A stretch of 24,754 bases of DNA from CALARM01 sp964431735 (GCA_964431735.1 CAYSLJ010000109.1:1-24754); one strand, 5' to 3'. Positions 1 to 12,700 are shown, counted from the stretch's first letter. Program-made: numbers and translations. The notes: generated by a model from the letters alone, not told the origin.

Positions 1-64
1 CGTCACGATATAGACTGTAAATATGATGGAGTTATTTTTTCACAGACCCTTACTGAATTCCGGA

Positions 65-184
65 CTAACCGGTTATGGGACTTTTCTTTGCTGATTTCTT
101 TGCTTTTTTCTCAGCTCTTTTTTCTTTTAATGTTTTTTCCGATTTTTTCTTTACATCTTTTTTAATAGTTTGACCTTTCGCCAT
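65..184 (-). CDS. Small lysine-rich basic protein, 39 aa, function unknown
   Basis: This short gene reads ATG at 184 to TAG at 65. It begins MAKGQTIKKDVKKKSEKTLK and ends in KSPITG. About 16 of 39 residues are Lys and there are almost no hydrophobic residues, so it should be a soluble, strongly basic, probably disordered peptide with no signal peptide or membrane segment. The start is well supported: a near-perfect Shine-Dalgarno AGGAG (192-196) lies 7 nt upstream. It follows the GlsB-like gene on the same strand after a gap of about 190 bp. I recall similar lysine-rich MAKGQ-type small proteins annotated as hypothetical in other bacteria, but I cannot name a family with certainty. Nucleic-acid or membrane-surface binding is a guess from charge alone. 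An alternative is a chance frame, but the ribosome-binding site and the coherent composition argue against that. Confidence 0.7.
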   Translation of the reverse strand: MAKGQTIKKDVKKKSEKTLKEKRAEKKAKKSAKKSPITG

Positions 185-339
185 GGCTTTTCTCCTTTTC
201 TGATTTCAGTTTTAGAGATGAGTCAAATAAATATCAGACTCTTAATGATATGAGCACAGAAAATTTCTTCCATGTACAGACCATGATGACCGGCATATAT
301 AGAATGCTCATACCAGTAATAAAAGATATTTTACCATAT

Positions 340-356
340 AAAAGGACAAAAAGTCC
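340..356 (-). terminator. Weak candidate terminator after the GlsB-like gene
   Basis: On the minus strand GGAC-TTTTT-GTCC (344-356) forms a short hairpin followed by TTTTAT, starting 17 nt after the stop codon at 373. The position and T-run fit a Rho-independent terminator, but a 4-bp stem is very weak. It may be only an AT-rich coincidence. Confidence 0.25.
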
Positions 357-372
357 AGATAAAAACTTTATC

Positions 373-612
373 TTAAAATCTTCCAAGTATATACACAGTT
401 ATTATGGCTCCTATAACTGATACAAAAATACTGTAGAGATTAAATCCCGTAATGCCGGTGCCTCCTATAAGGCTCATAAGGAAACCTCCTACAAAGGCTC
501 CCACCATACCGAGAAAAGTATTTTTCACCCATCCCGAACTTCTGTATCCCATAATCCTGCTTGCTATCCACCCTGAAATGGCTCCGAGAACTATCCAGAA
601 CAGTATATTCAT
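373..612 (-). CDS. GlsB/YeaQ/YmgE-type small membrane protein (transglycosylase-associated family)
   Basis: This is a 79-residue integral membrane protein. Three hydrophobic segments are visible: about residues 2-18 (ILFWIVLGAISGWIAS), 30-48 (a Gly-rich LGMVGAFVGGFLMSLIG stretch) and 57-77 (NLYSIFVSVIGAIITVYIL). The glycine pattern GAISGWIA...GMVGAFVGG...GITGFNL...VIGAI and the length match the GlsB/YeaQ/YmgE family (PF04226), small inner-membrane proteins often linked to stress responses. Their biochemical role is not settled, and the name 'transglycosylase-associated' is historical. I chose the ATG at 612 because AAGGA (622-626) sits 9 nt upstream. An in-frame ATG at 636 would add 8 residues but has no ribosome-binding site. 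The gene starts 140 bp after the NRPS stop. A link to the peptide pathway is not evident; it looks like an ordinary stress gene downstream. Confidence 0.85.
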   Translation of the reverse strand: MNILFWIVLGAISGWIASRIMGYRSSGWVKNTFLGMVGAFVGGFLMSLIGGTGITGFNLYSIFVSVIGAIITVYILGRF

Positions 613-678
613 TTTTATCAATCCTTTCTTTATCATATAATTTACGGCTCAAAGACTGAACAAATATGTACTGACATG

Positions 679-705
679 ATTACCGAAACGGGTAATTTGA
701 TACCC
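679..705 (-). promoter_or_regulatory. Two overlapping, mutually exclusive short hairpins between NRPS and GlsB-like gene
   Basis: ATTACC (679-684) pairs with GGTAAT (691-696), and the overlapping GGGTA (690-694) pairs with TACCC (701-705). The two stems compete for the same bases. There is no following T-run, so this is not a clear terminator. It could be an operator or leader structure for the GlsB-like gene. The function is unproven. Confidence 0.2.
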
Positions 706-752
706 AGAAAACATGGCATTATGTATTATTTATGCTTAACTCAATAATATAA

Positions 753-3700
753 TTACCCCATAGAGACTATTATTTTCTGCAATTTCTCTATCTTATTATT
801 TAATTCCTTTATCAGATTACCTGTAATATTCGGGAATTTATCTATGATATTTCTCATATCTTTACTGTCAAAGACAAATATTAAAACATCTCCCATGGCA
901 GGTTCTACTATTATGGTACAAGGTTTTTCTTCAAATATATGATTTTCACCGATGACATTCCCTTCTCCAATGACGGACACTGTTCCGCTCCAGCCTGACT
1001 TTGACGTACAGTTCAAAGATACTGCTCCTCTGGCAATAACATAAAAGTTTCTGTCTATCTGTCCTTCCGTAAGTATCTCCGAGTCCTCGCCGTAATACAC
1101 CTGTCTTGCCCGTGCCGCTACAGTGGAAAGTTCGTCCGGCGAAAGTCCTTCAAAAACATGGCTTGATTTCAACATAGAAACTCTGCCTTTAAGAGTTTCA
1201 TAAAGTATCTTTTTAAGTGACCCAATATTATGAGAGGGCCATTTATAACCTGCCAGGCCCAGGATAAATTCCGTTTTTTCGGACATGATTATAACCTGTG
1301 TCATTCTCTTTACATCTTCATAGGCCATCCAACCCATATGAACCATAAGCCTCTCTATATATTCACGAAAATCACTGTGGTCATAATGTTCCAGAAGATA
1401 ATCTATAATCTCCGGAAGAGACTTTTGTTCCACATTCAATCCTGTTTCGGGAGAAGAAAGGAGGTAAGAGAGATCTGTTTTTACAAAATTCTCTATATGG
1501 AATATCTCCTGCGTAAGTTCTGCCAGATCAAAGAGTGATAAAATCGCACCGCTTACTCCGTCTACATATGACAGATCGACTCTGCCCACATTCATGGGAA
1601 CAATACCCAGGTTGATAAAAGATTTAACCCTCTGGTAAAAAGCATTGGAGTCTATATTTTCCTGGAATATACCTGTCTCTGAATCAAAGGTAATATTACC
1701 TGCCCTGTAAATATTTATCATAACACCATTTTTTCTTCCGTTTATAATAAGTTTTTCTGCTTCAAGTTTTGTCTGAAGATAAACATTCTCGGAAGTCTGA
1801 CCTGTATCTACCATATTTTCGGTAAAGAAAGCCACCTTTTTATTTTTCATATGACCCGCTCCGACAGATGTGGTAGACACATGGTGAATATCTTTCTTTT
1901 TCCCTGTGAGAGCAAAATTAATGAGATTGGACACAGACTGTACATTATCTCTGTAAAATTCCTCATAAAGGCCGTAATGTCTCACATTTGCGGCAGAATT
2001 GATTATACAGTCTATTTTTAAAGAAAGCTCTTCATATAAATCCCTCTGAAGACCGAAATATTCTGCGGAAAGATCGCTCTTTAATACGTGTATCCTGTGT
2101 CCGTATTGTTCAAATAAATCATGGCCGAAATAATAATTTAGCTTATTTATCAGACGCTCTCTGCATTCTTCTTCATTCTTTCCTCTTACAGGCACATAAA
2201 GGGTATAACCGTCTTTTTTAAGGAGATCGCGGAAAAGGTAGCTTCCCAGGAAACCGGTGGCGCCTGTAAGGAATATATGTTTATAGTGTCTCTTCAAAGA
2301 CATGTCCAGAGAAGAATATTCTTTATAATCGTCTCTGTATTTCTGAATGGCTTTATCTATCCGGGGAAGTTTAATGTCAGGCCTGACGGGAAGAGACATA
2401 TCTTTTTTGATATCCATAAGTTTCTTTTTAAGATTATCCTTTATTCCTGTCAGGTTCTCAGCCATTTCTTCAACAGTCTGATATTTGAATACATCGTTTA
2501 ATTGTATTTCAAAATCCTTCTGAAGTTCCGCAACAAGAGCAACTGCTTTCAGTGAATGGCCTCCAAGGGTAAAGAAATCGTCTCTCACGCTTATATTACT
2601 CACTTCAAGTATTTTTTCCCATGCCTTCACAATCGTCTCTTCAGCTTCATTTTTCGGTAATTTAATTTCTTTCCTGTCAGTAGCCGTATCAGGTGCGGGA
2701 AGACTTTTTCTGTCAATTTTTCCGTTCGGAGTAAGAGGGATTTTATCTAACCTGATAAAATAAGCAGGAACCATATATTCAGGAAGTGTCTTTTTGAGGA
2801 ATTCCTTCACAGTTTCTATATCCATAGCTCCATCAGACACGATATACGCACAGAGGGTTTTGTCACCCTTTGTAATTTCCCTGGCTATAACAGTAACATC
2901 TTTTATTTCCGCATATTCCTTCAGAGTATGCTCTATTTCTCCGAGTTCTATACGAAAGCCGCGGATCTTTACCTGTTCATCTATTCTTCCCAGGAATTCA
3001 ATGTTGCCGTCAGGAAGCCATCTTGCAAGGTCTCCCGTGCGGTACATCTTTTTGCCAGGAGAGAAGGGATTATTTATGAATTTCTCTTCCGTCAGTTCAG
3101 GTCTGTTAAGATATCCCCTGGAAAGGCCTGCTCCAGATACATGTAATTCTCCTGCCACCCCTTCAGGTACAGGGAAACCGTCACTGTCAAGTATATATAC
3201 ACAACTGTTGGCCAGAGGTTTTCCTATGGGGATATTATCATACATTCTGTCTATATTAAATGTAGTGGTTCCCACTGTGTATTCAGAGGGGCCATAAACA
3301 TCTACAACATCATAAGACTGTTTTTTGAAATATTTGAGTTTATCTCCTCCGGTAAAGAGGTGTTTAAGAGACCTGTTTTCCTCCAGTTTCATAAACTGTT
3401 CCGCAAACTGTGTGGGAAGGAAGGCAAAGGTAACATTGTTCTCCTCAAAATAAGTATTTATATCCTTCGGAGACAGCCTGATTTCTTCAGGAATAATATG
3501 AAGGGTTACACCTGATATAAGAGAAGGGAATATTTCCGATATGCCGGCATCAAAACTGAAACCTGCATATTTACTACCTCCGTCACGGGGAGAAAGAGAA
3601 AATAAATCTTTAAAGTAAATACTCAGGTTCACAAGAGAACGATGTTCAATCATTACTCCTTTCGGTTTCCCTGTTGTGCCTGACGTATAGATAATATAGG

Positions 3701-6700
3701 CAATATCAGAAGGTGTTCCTCTTATGACCCTTTCCGTAACAGATCCTTTCCAGACAGAATCTTCGTCAAGACATATAATCTGTCCGCCGAAGTTTAATTT
3801 TGTCTTCAAGTTTTTCTCTGTAAGGAGAAGGGATACGCCCGCATCATGTAACATAAATTCGATTCTTTCCGCCGGGTATGACGGGTCTATGGGGAGGAAA
3901 GCCCCTCCTGATTTAAGAATGCCGATTATGCCGGGAATCATTTCAAGCCTCTGAGAAACCATTATGGCTACAATCTCATTACCCTTCAACCCGGCAGACA
4001 GAAGTTTCTGTGCGAGGATATATCCATGACGGTTCAATTCACCGTATGTAAGATGTCTCTCTTTACAGACTACTGCGATTTTATCAGGATTCTTAATGGC
4101 ACATTCCTCTATTACTTCATGAATTGTTCTTTCCAGATTATAAGGTAAAGCAGTATTATTAAATTCATAAAGCAATTTTTTCTTTTCCGCTTCAGAGAGT
4201 ATGTCTATGTCTTTTAATCTGGAATCTTTTTTACTTACTATATGACCGAGAAGGTTAATATAATGTGCTGCCATTCTGTCTATAGTTTCGGGCAGGAACA
4301 GATCATCGCGATATTCGATACTGAAACTGAGGTCATGGCCATTTTCGATAACAGTAAACGAAAGATCCAGTTTTGCCGTATCATGTGAGAAATATAAAGG
4401 TTTTACGGTAATGTCTTCCATGACCTGTTTTTCTTTTCTCTTTGTAAGAGAAAACATTACATCAAAAAGGGTGTTTCTGCTTGCCTCTCTCTTTATGCCG
4501 AGAGAGTCAATGAGCATATCTAACTGATAGTCCTGGTTATAAAAGGCGGAGAAAATCTTTTCTTCCGTATCTCTGAAGAAATCATCAAAAGTACTGTTCC
4601 TCTGAGGAGAGGTCCTTACGGGAAGAGTGTTTACAAACATGCCTATAAGTGAAGTGATGTCCGGCAATGCTCTTCCTGTTACAGGAGTACCTATGATTAT
4701 ATCCTCGTGAGAAGTATATTTTGACATAAGCACTGAAAAAGAACTGAACATTACCATAAAAAGGGTACTGTTTTTTTCTTCTGCCCGTAATTTCAGAGAA
4801 GAAGCTACATCACTGTCTATGGTATAAAATCTCTCTTTTCCATGAAAAGACATTTCAGAAGGACGGGGGAAATCGGTAATCAGATTTAACTGAGGAATGT
4901 CACCTTCATAAACTTCATGCCAGTATTTCTTCTGTCTCTTTATTTCATAGGACTTCAGGAGACTCTCATACCAGAAGGCAAAATCTCTATATTGTATCTT
5001 TAAAGGCTCCAATTCCCGTCCGTAATAAAAACTCCAGAGTTCTTTCATAAATATGTCACATGATATATTGTCGAAGATAATACTGTGTATATCCAGAATA
5101 AGTATATGTTTCCTTTCCCCTGTTTTTACAAGACAGATTCTGAGAAGAGGAACTTTCGACACATCGAAGGGACGGATGAAATTTTTTACTATTTCAGGTA
5201 TATCTCCGTCACTTCCTTCCCTGTATATACGTTTCACATGGACTTTTTCATGGATTTTCTGTACAGGTTTATCGTCTTTTATATGAAAGGACGTACGGAG
5301 TATTTCATGGCGGTCAATGATTTTATCTATGGCACTACTTAATCTTTTATGGTCAGGGACTCCTTCTATGGAAAACACATAAGGATTATTGAAGGCAATA
5401 GTTCTATTCTCCATCTGACCGGCGAAGATTAAACGTTTCTGTCCAGAAGAAACAGGATAATAATCCATAGGAGATACGGGAGATATCTGCAAAAACTTTC
5501 TGTTCTCCATATCTTTCAGAGGATTTTCTCCGTTCTGAATCATCCATTTCAGCGTAGCTTCTATATCATTCGTCATTTTTTCTATAACGTCATCTGTAAA
5601 GCAGTCTCCGTCATAGGAAATTTTAATAAAAAGTTCTTTCCCGGGGCCAATGGACAGATTCAGCGGATAATTGGTTTTTTCATAAGCTCTCATATCTTTT
5701 ATTGCTATTCCTTTATTTTCAAGGGTACCTTCCTCATAAGGATAGTTTTCGAAAGCCAGAAGTGAGTAAAAGAGCGGTTGTCCGGGAGGAATACCGGCGA
5801 AAGACTGAATTTTATTCAGAGACATATAGCTCATATTACTGCCGTTCTGTATGGAAATATGAATATGTTTAAGATTCTCTTTTACCGATTCGTCAGGCTC
5901 AAGTTTTACTCTGAGAGGAACGGCATTTATAAAGAGTCCTACCATTTTTTCAACTCCCGTAAGGTCAGAAGGCCTTCCGGAAACAGTCATGCCGTATAAA
6001 ATATCTTCCAGTCCGCTGTAAGAAGAAAGAACGCAACTCCAGGCCAGCTGGACAAGGGCATTAAAGGTTACACCGGCAGAACGGGCAAATTTCTGACATT
6101 CATTACAGAAATCTTCGGGAATTGTATGACTGTATTCTTTCATATGTTCAACAGATTTATGAATATCCAGAGGTTTTCTGTTTACCGTAAGAGGTGTGGC
6201 TTCAGAGAAATTTTTCAGATTTTTCTTCCAGTAATCTGTAATCTTCTCCTCACCCTGTTCAAAAATCCATTTTATATATGATTCAAACGGTGGAGGAGGT
6301 GTTAAAACAAAAATTTCTTTATTTACAATGGCTTCATATCTTCTGTTTAATTCATCGAAGACTAAAGGCATGGACCAGCCGTCTAACAATATATGGTGAG
6401 AAGTCCATATAAACCTGTATTCAGACGCGCCTCTGATAAAGAGATGAAGATAACTTAAAGGTAATTTCTTCAGATTAAACCAGTGAACCCTCAGATCTTT
6501 TCTCACTTTTTCTATTTCCTCTTCCTGTTTTTCCCTGTCCATGTCACAGAGGTCTACCATATACCAGGGAAGAGAGATATTTTTATAAACTACCTGGAAA
6601 GGCTTATCCGCTCTTTCCCAGAGAAAAGCTGTCCTGAATATGGAATGAGATGAATATATACCGCGCCAGGCCTCTTTAAAAGCCTCTATATTCAGATTTC

Positions 6701-9700
6701 CTTTATAGCTCCAGGAAACCTGTGTACAGTACTGATCGGAATCAGGAGCAGAGATGGCATGAAAGAAAAGACCTTCCTGAAGAGGAGACAGATTGTATAT
6801 GGATTCTATAGAGGAAGGATCGGGTATGCCGTCAAGGAAAGACTGGGATAGTTCGGCGAGAGGGAAATCCGACGGAGTCAGGTATTTTGTTACAGGTTTA
6901 CTGCAGTGGCAGATTAACTCTTTTAAGCTCTCAATAAAATTCTCTGACAGATCTTTAATCACTTTTTCATCCCATATATGAATACTGTAGCCAAAGGTCA
7001 TGGATAAAGAGCCTCGTGAAACAAAACCGTTAATATCCAGAAGATTTATGATTCCGTTACATGGTGATATATCCGGCCCGTGCGGTTCCTCTCCAATACA
7101 GAACAATTCTCCGTCCATCATGGTTCCGTCAAACTGTCCGAGATAATTAAAAGCCACTCTCCTTTCTTCCAGTTTTTTCAATGATTCCCCGTGTTCAGAA
7201 AGATATCTCAATACACCGTAAGAAAGACCTTTACCGGGAATAGTACGGAGAATCTCTTTTACAGATTTTATGACAGAACCGTAATCTTCCGTAGAAGGAC
7301 TCTTCAGACGAAGGGGGAATATGGTGGTAAACCAGCCTACAGACCGCGACAGATCAACTTCTGCCACAGTTTCTTCCCTGCCGTGTCCTTCCAGATTTAT
7401 CACCAGTTCAGATACATTGAAAGAACGACGGAAAGCAATAAGAAGGGCAGAAAGTAATATATCATTAATCTGCGTGTTATAGGCAGAAGGAACAATATTT
7501 AATAAACGCTCTGTATCGTGAAGGTCGAGAGAAACTGTACAGTCTCTCATATCGGAAAATGTAGATTTTTTATATTCTACAGGAAGAGCAGGAGTATCTT
7601 GAAGCACTTTCATCCAGTAAGCCCTGTATTTCTCTGCTGAAGGGATATATTTTATTAAACTCTCGGACCAGTCTCTGTAAGAAGAGCTTTTATCAGGTAG
7701 AGAGGGGCTTTCCCCTTTAGAAATCTGCCTGTATATATTCTGAAAATCTTCCAGAATTATCCTCCAGGACACCATATCTATACAGAGATGGTGTATTACT
7801 ATAAAGAGCCTGTCACGGCCGTCTCTATGACCTTTGAAAAGTGCCGCTCTCAGGACAGGTCCATCTGTAATATTGAGAGATTCCTGTAAGGAAGTACATT
7901 TTTCCGTAATAAACATAGACAGAAAATCTTCCGGCACAGAAGAAAGATCCACCATTTCAGCAGAAAGAGAGCTTTTATCAGGCTCTTCATACCACTGAAT
8001 CCATTTCTCTTCCCTCCCGTCTTCCACCTGCCTGAATCTCAATCTCAACCCGTCATGATGGTTCACCATAAGATTCAGGGTTTTCTCTATTATTTCTCTG
8101 TTTCCGTCTTCTTTAAGTGTAAAGAGAAAACTCTGATTAAAGTGGTTTACATCTTCAAATTCCTGTTCAAAGAACCATTTCTCTACAGGTATGAGCAGCA
8201 CTTCTCCCGTGAGAGGTCCCATGTCTCTTTCTGGCAGTATCTTTTTCTCCGTTTCGGCACAGAGAGATGCAATGGTCGGATGGTGTAAGAGCTGTGATGC
8301 CGTGATATGTATCCCCTCATTTCTGGCCCTTGCGGCAATCTGAATACTCATTATGGAATCTCCTCCGAGATGGAAGAAATTATCATAAATGCCGACTCTG
8401 CTGCATTTAAGCACTTTTTTCCATATTGACGCAAGTATTTCTTCCTTTTCATTTCTGGGTGCCACATAGGTTTCGTGACTATCAAGATCACTCTGTTCCG
8501 GTTCGGGAAGGGCACGTCTGTCTAACTTTCCATGGGTAGTAAGAGGTATCTTATCTATTTTTATAAAACAGGAAGGTACCATATAATTGGGGAGAAATTC
8601 TGACAGTTCCTTCTGTAATTGAGAAGATTTCAGCTTTATATCACTTATATAATAGGTACAGAGATACTTATTCCCGTCTTTATCTGTCTTTACAAGGACT
8701 ACTGCTTCTTTTATTCCTTCCAGCTTTTTAAGAGCTTCTTCTATTTCGCCCGGTTCGACACGATAGCCCCTTATTTTTATCTGATGGTCAATTCGGCCCA
8801 CAAATTCAATGTTGCCGTCAGGAAGCCATCTTGCCAGATCTCCGGTACGATACATTTTCTTCCCCGGCTCAAAAGGATTTTCCGCAAATTTCTCTCCTGT
8901 AAGTTCCGGTCTGTTCAGATATCCCCTTCCCATACCGGCACCGTAAATACATAGTTCTCCCGGTACACATACAGGGGTCAGTCTGTTAAATTTATTCAGA
9001 ATATAAACTGCCATATTACCCATAGGTTTTCCTATGGGAATATTTTCATAATATTTATCAACTATAAAATCTGTAGTAAAGACTGTGCATTCAGTAGGCC
9101 CGTAAATATTTACGACAGAATAATTCCGCTTTTTATATATTTTCAATTTATCTCCGCCGGTAACGAGCCACCTCAATGAACGGTTATCAAACATGTCTAT
9201 AAATCCTTCTGCAAAATTAGTGGGGAAAAAGCATACCGTTATATGCTTCTCTTCAAAATAAGCATTTAATTCCGACGGAGAAAGTCTTATATCGTCACTT
9301 ATTACGTAGAGTGTGGCTCCTGATGTGAAACATGGGAATATTTCCAGTATGGAGGCGTCAAATCCGAAAGATGCAAATTTTGCCATATTATCTTTCTCAC
9401 TCAAATAGCGGTTATTTTTATACCACAGACAGAGATTTACAAGAGAGTGGTGTTCCAGCATAACACCTTTCGGTTTACCTGTTGATCCTGATGTATAAAT
9501 AATAAAAGCAAGATCTCCCGGAGTATTGACTATTTCCAGATTCTCACCTGAGCCTGTATACAGTAGAGGATCTGTTATATCCAGCACTTTTATCGATGGT
9601 TTTACCTTTTCTGCCAGATGAGGTTCTGTGATTAATGCAATAGCTCCGCTGTCTGACATCATATAATTTATTCTTTCAGGCGGATAGAAGGGATCTATGG

Positions 9701-12700
9701 GGACATAGGCGCCTCCTGCCTTGATTACTCCAAGAGCACTTACAATCATATGACAGGAAGGTTCCAGGAATATTCCGACTCTGCTCTCACGTTTTACCCC
9801 TTCCCGGCTCAGGAAACGGGCCAGTTTATTGGCACGGTCATTCAATTCCCTGTAAGAAAGTTTTTCATCTTTATAAACTACGGCAGTTTTATCAGGATGT
9901 AATTCTACCTCTTTCTCTATCAATTCCTGAATCATTAAATTCTGCGGGAACTCATAATAAGTATCATTAAAGGTTTTTAAAAGCAGATCTTTTTCTTTTC
10001 CCGAAACTATATCTATTTCTTTCAAAAGACTCCCGCCATGGCGAATAATCCATTGAAGTGCAGATTCTATATGGCATGTCAGTCTTTCTATTACATATTC
10101 TGTAAAACAATCTCTGTCATAAGACACACTTATAGACAATATTTTCTCCAGGGTAATCATTACAGTCAGGGGATAATTGGTTTTGCCGAATGACTGCACA
10201 TCTTTCAAACCTGTAATTTCACTGGCAAAGGGAAAATTTTCAAAAACAAAAAGGCAGTAAAACAGTGCTTCTCCGGCGGGAACACCGGAAAGGGATTGGA
10301 GTTTACTCAGAGATATATGGCTCAGACTGCTCCCTTCCTGTATGGATGTCTGAATATGTTTAAGGTTTTCCATGACAGAAGTCTCATAATTTAATTTTAC
10401 CCTTAAGGGAATAGTATTTATAAAGAGTCCTATCATAGCTTCAACTCCGACCAGACCGGGAGGCCTTCCTGAAACAGTAGTGCCGTATAATATATCATCA
10501 CTTCCGCTGTAACAGGACATGACACAGGCCCAGGCAAACTGCAATAAAGCATTTATTGTTACTTCGGAAGAACGGGCAAATTGCTGACATTCTGAAAGAA
10601 AAGTTGCCTCAATATTATGTATATGTGCGGCAGGTTTCTCAATAGATTTATGAATATCCAGCCGGGAAGTGTTTATCATAAGAGGAGTGGGTGCAGAAAA
10701 ATCTGAAAGGACATTTTTCCAGTAATCGACAGGTTCTTCATTATTCTGTAAGGAAAGCCATCTTATATATTTTTCAAAGGGAGCAGGCGATTTAAATTTA
10801 AAAGATTCTTTATTTATAATACAGTCATATCGTTCGTGCAGTTCTTTAATTACCAGAGACATTGACCAGCCGTCAAGAATAATATGGTGATAGGTCCAGA
10901 GGAATTTATAATTGTGACTGTCCAGTATAAAAAGGTAAAGAGAACCTGCCGGAGGAGTCTCGAGGTTGCAGACGGAACGCCTTGATGTTTCCACTATTTC
11001 TGTGATTGATTTTTCCTGTTCCGCCACATCTCTGCCACTCAAATCCACAGTATACCAGGGAAGAGAAACATGTTTATAAACTACCTGATAGGGTTTATCG
11101 TCTTCTTTCCAGACAAATCCCGTACGGAACATGGCGTGAGCAGAAAATATAGCTTCCCATGATTCTTTCAGTGCATTTATATGTACATCTCCTTTATAAC
11201 TCCATAAGAATTGTGTGCAGTAACTATCGGAATCAGGAGCAGAAAGAGCATGAAAAAGGAAACCTTCCTGAAGAGGAGACAGGTCATATATAGCTTCAAC
11301 AGGAGAAAGATCATCAATACCGTCAAGGAAGGCCTGAGGAATGCCGGCGAAGTGGTCTGTCTCTTCAAATTCCGTATCTGCCCCTGTTCCCTCTGTTTCT
11401 GTCAGAGATTCAGTTTCAATCTCCTGAGATATTGAGGCAATGGTCGGATGATGAAGGAGATGAGATGCCGTAATATGGATTCCCTCTTTATGAGCCCTGG
11501 CCGCTATCTGAATACTCATAATGGAATCTCCGCCAAGACTGAAGAAGTTATCGTAAATGCCGACTCTGTCGCATTTGATAAATTCTTTCCATATGGCTGC
11601 AAGTATTTCTTCCCTCTCGTTCCTGGGTGCCACATATGTTTCATGGGAAGAAAGATCACCGGGTTCAGGCTCCGGAAGAGCAGTTTTATCTAACTTTCCA
11701 TGGGTAGTAAGAGGAATTTTATCGATTTTTATAAAGCACGACGGTATCATATAATTCGGGAGAAATTCTGAGAGTTCTTTCTGTAATTCAACAGATTTAA
11801 ATTTTATATCAGATATATAATAGCCGCAGAGATATTTGTGTCCATCTTTATCTGTCCTTGCAATAACTACTGCATCTTTTATTCCTTCGAGCTTTTTAAC
11901 GGATTCTTCTATCTCTCCAGGTTCAACACGGTATCCTCTTATCTTTATCTGATGGTCAATACGGCCGAGGAATTCAATATTGCCGTCAGGAAGCCACCGT
12001 GCCAGGTCTCCTGTACGATACATTTTCTCTCCCGGCACAAGCGGGTTTTCTACAAATTTCTCTCCTGTAAGGTCCGGTCTGTTAAGATATCCCCTTCCCA
12101 TACCGGCACCGTAAATACAGAGTTCTCCCGGTACATACACAGGAGTCAGCCTGTTAAATTTATTCAGAATATAAACTGCCATATTACCTACAGGTTTCCC
12201 TATGGGAATATTTTCATAGTATTTATCAACTATAAAATCTGTGGTAAATACGGTACATTCAGTAGGGCCATAAATATTTATGATAGAATAATTTCTCTGT
12301 CTGAAGACTTTCAATTTGTCTCCCCCTGTAATTAACCTCTTTAATGAGCAGTTGTCAAACTGCTTTATAAACTGTTCTGCAAAATTAGTCGGGAAAAAGC
12401 ATACCGTTATATTATTCTCTTCAAAATAGGTGTTTAATTCCGAAGGAGAAAGTCTTATATCATCACTTATTACATAGAGGGCGGCTCCTGATATGAAACA
12501 GGGATATATTTCCAGTATGGAAGCATCAAATCCGAAGGATGCAAATTTTGCCATATTATCTCTCTCACTCAGGTCACGGTTATCTATATACCAGAGACAG
12601 AGATTTACAATTGAGCGGTGTTCCAGCATAACACCTTTGGGTTTACCGGTAGAACCTGATGTATAAATAATAAAGGCAAGGTTTTCCGGTTTATTTATAA

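Noticed and set aside
613..636. Upstream ATG at 636 as start of the GlsB-like protein
   Set aside because: It has no ribosome-binding site, and the 79-residue form from 612 matches the family length and has AAGGA at the right distance.
2794..3297. Long open frame on the plus strand (167 codons), with others such as 11838-12335 and 14067-14462
   Set aside because: All lie antisense within NRPS domains, recur at equivalent positions of repeated modules, and encode no recognisable protein; they are shadows of the NRPS reading frame.
10861..10900. C4 as a dual epimerisation/condensation domain, which would explain the missing E3
   Set aside because: The extra HH-x4-GD motif near the N terminus is absent (FHALSAPDSD), so C4 looks like an ordinary D-donor C domain.
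11177..11368. Minus-strand open frames inside the NRPS in other frames (also 22067-22279)
   Set aside because: They overlap conserved NRPS C or A domain coding sequence in a different frame and have low-complexity products without family resemblance.
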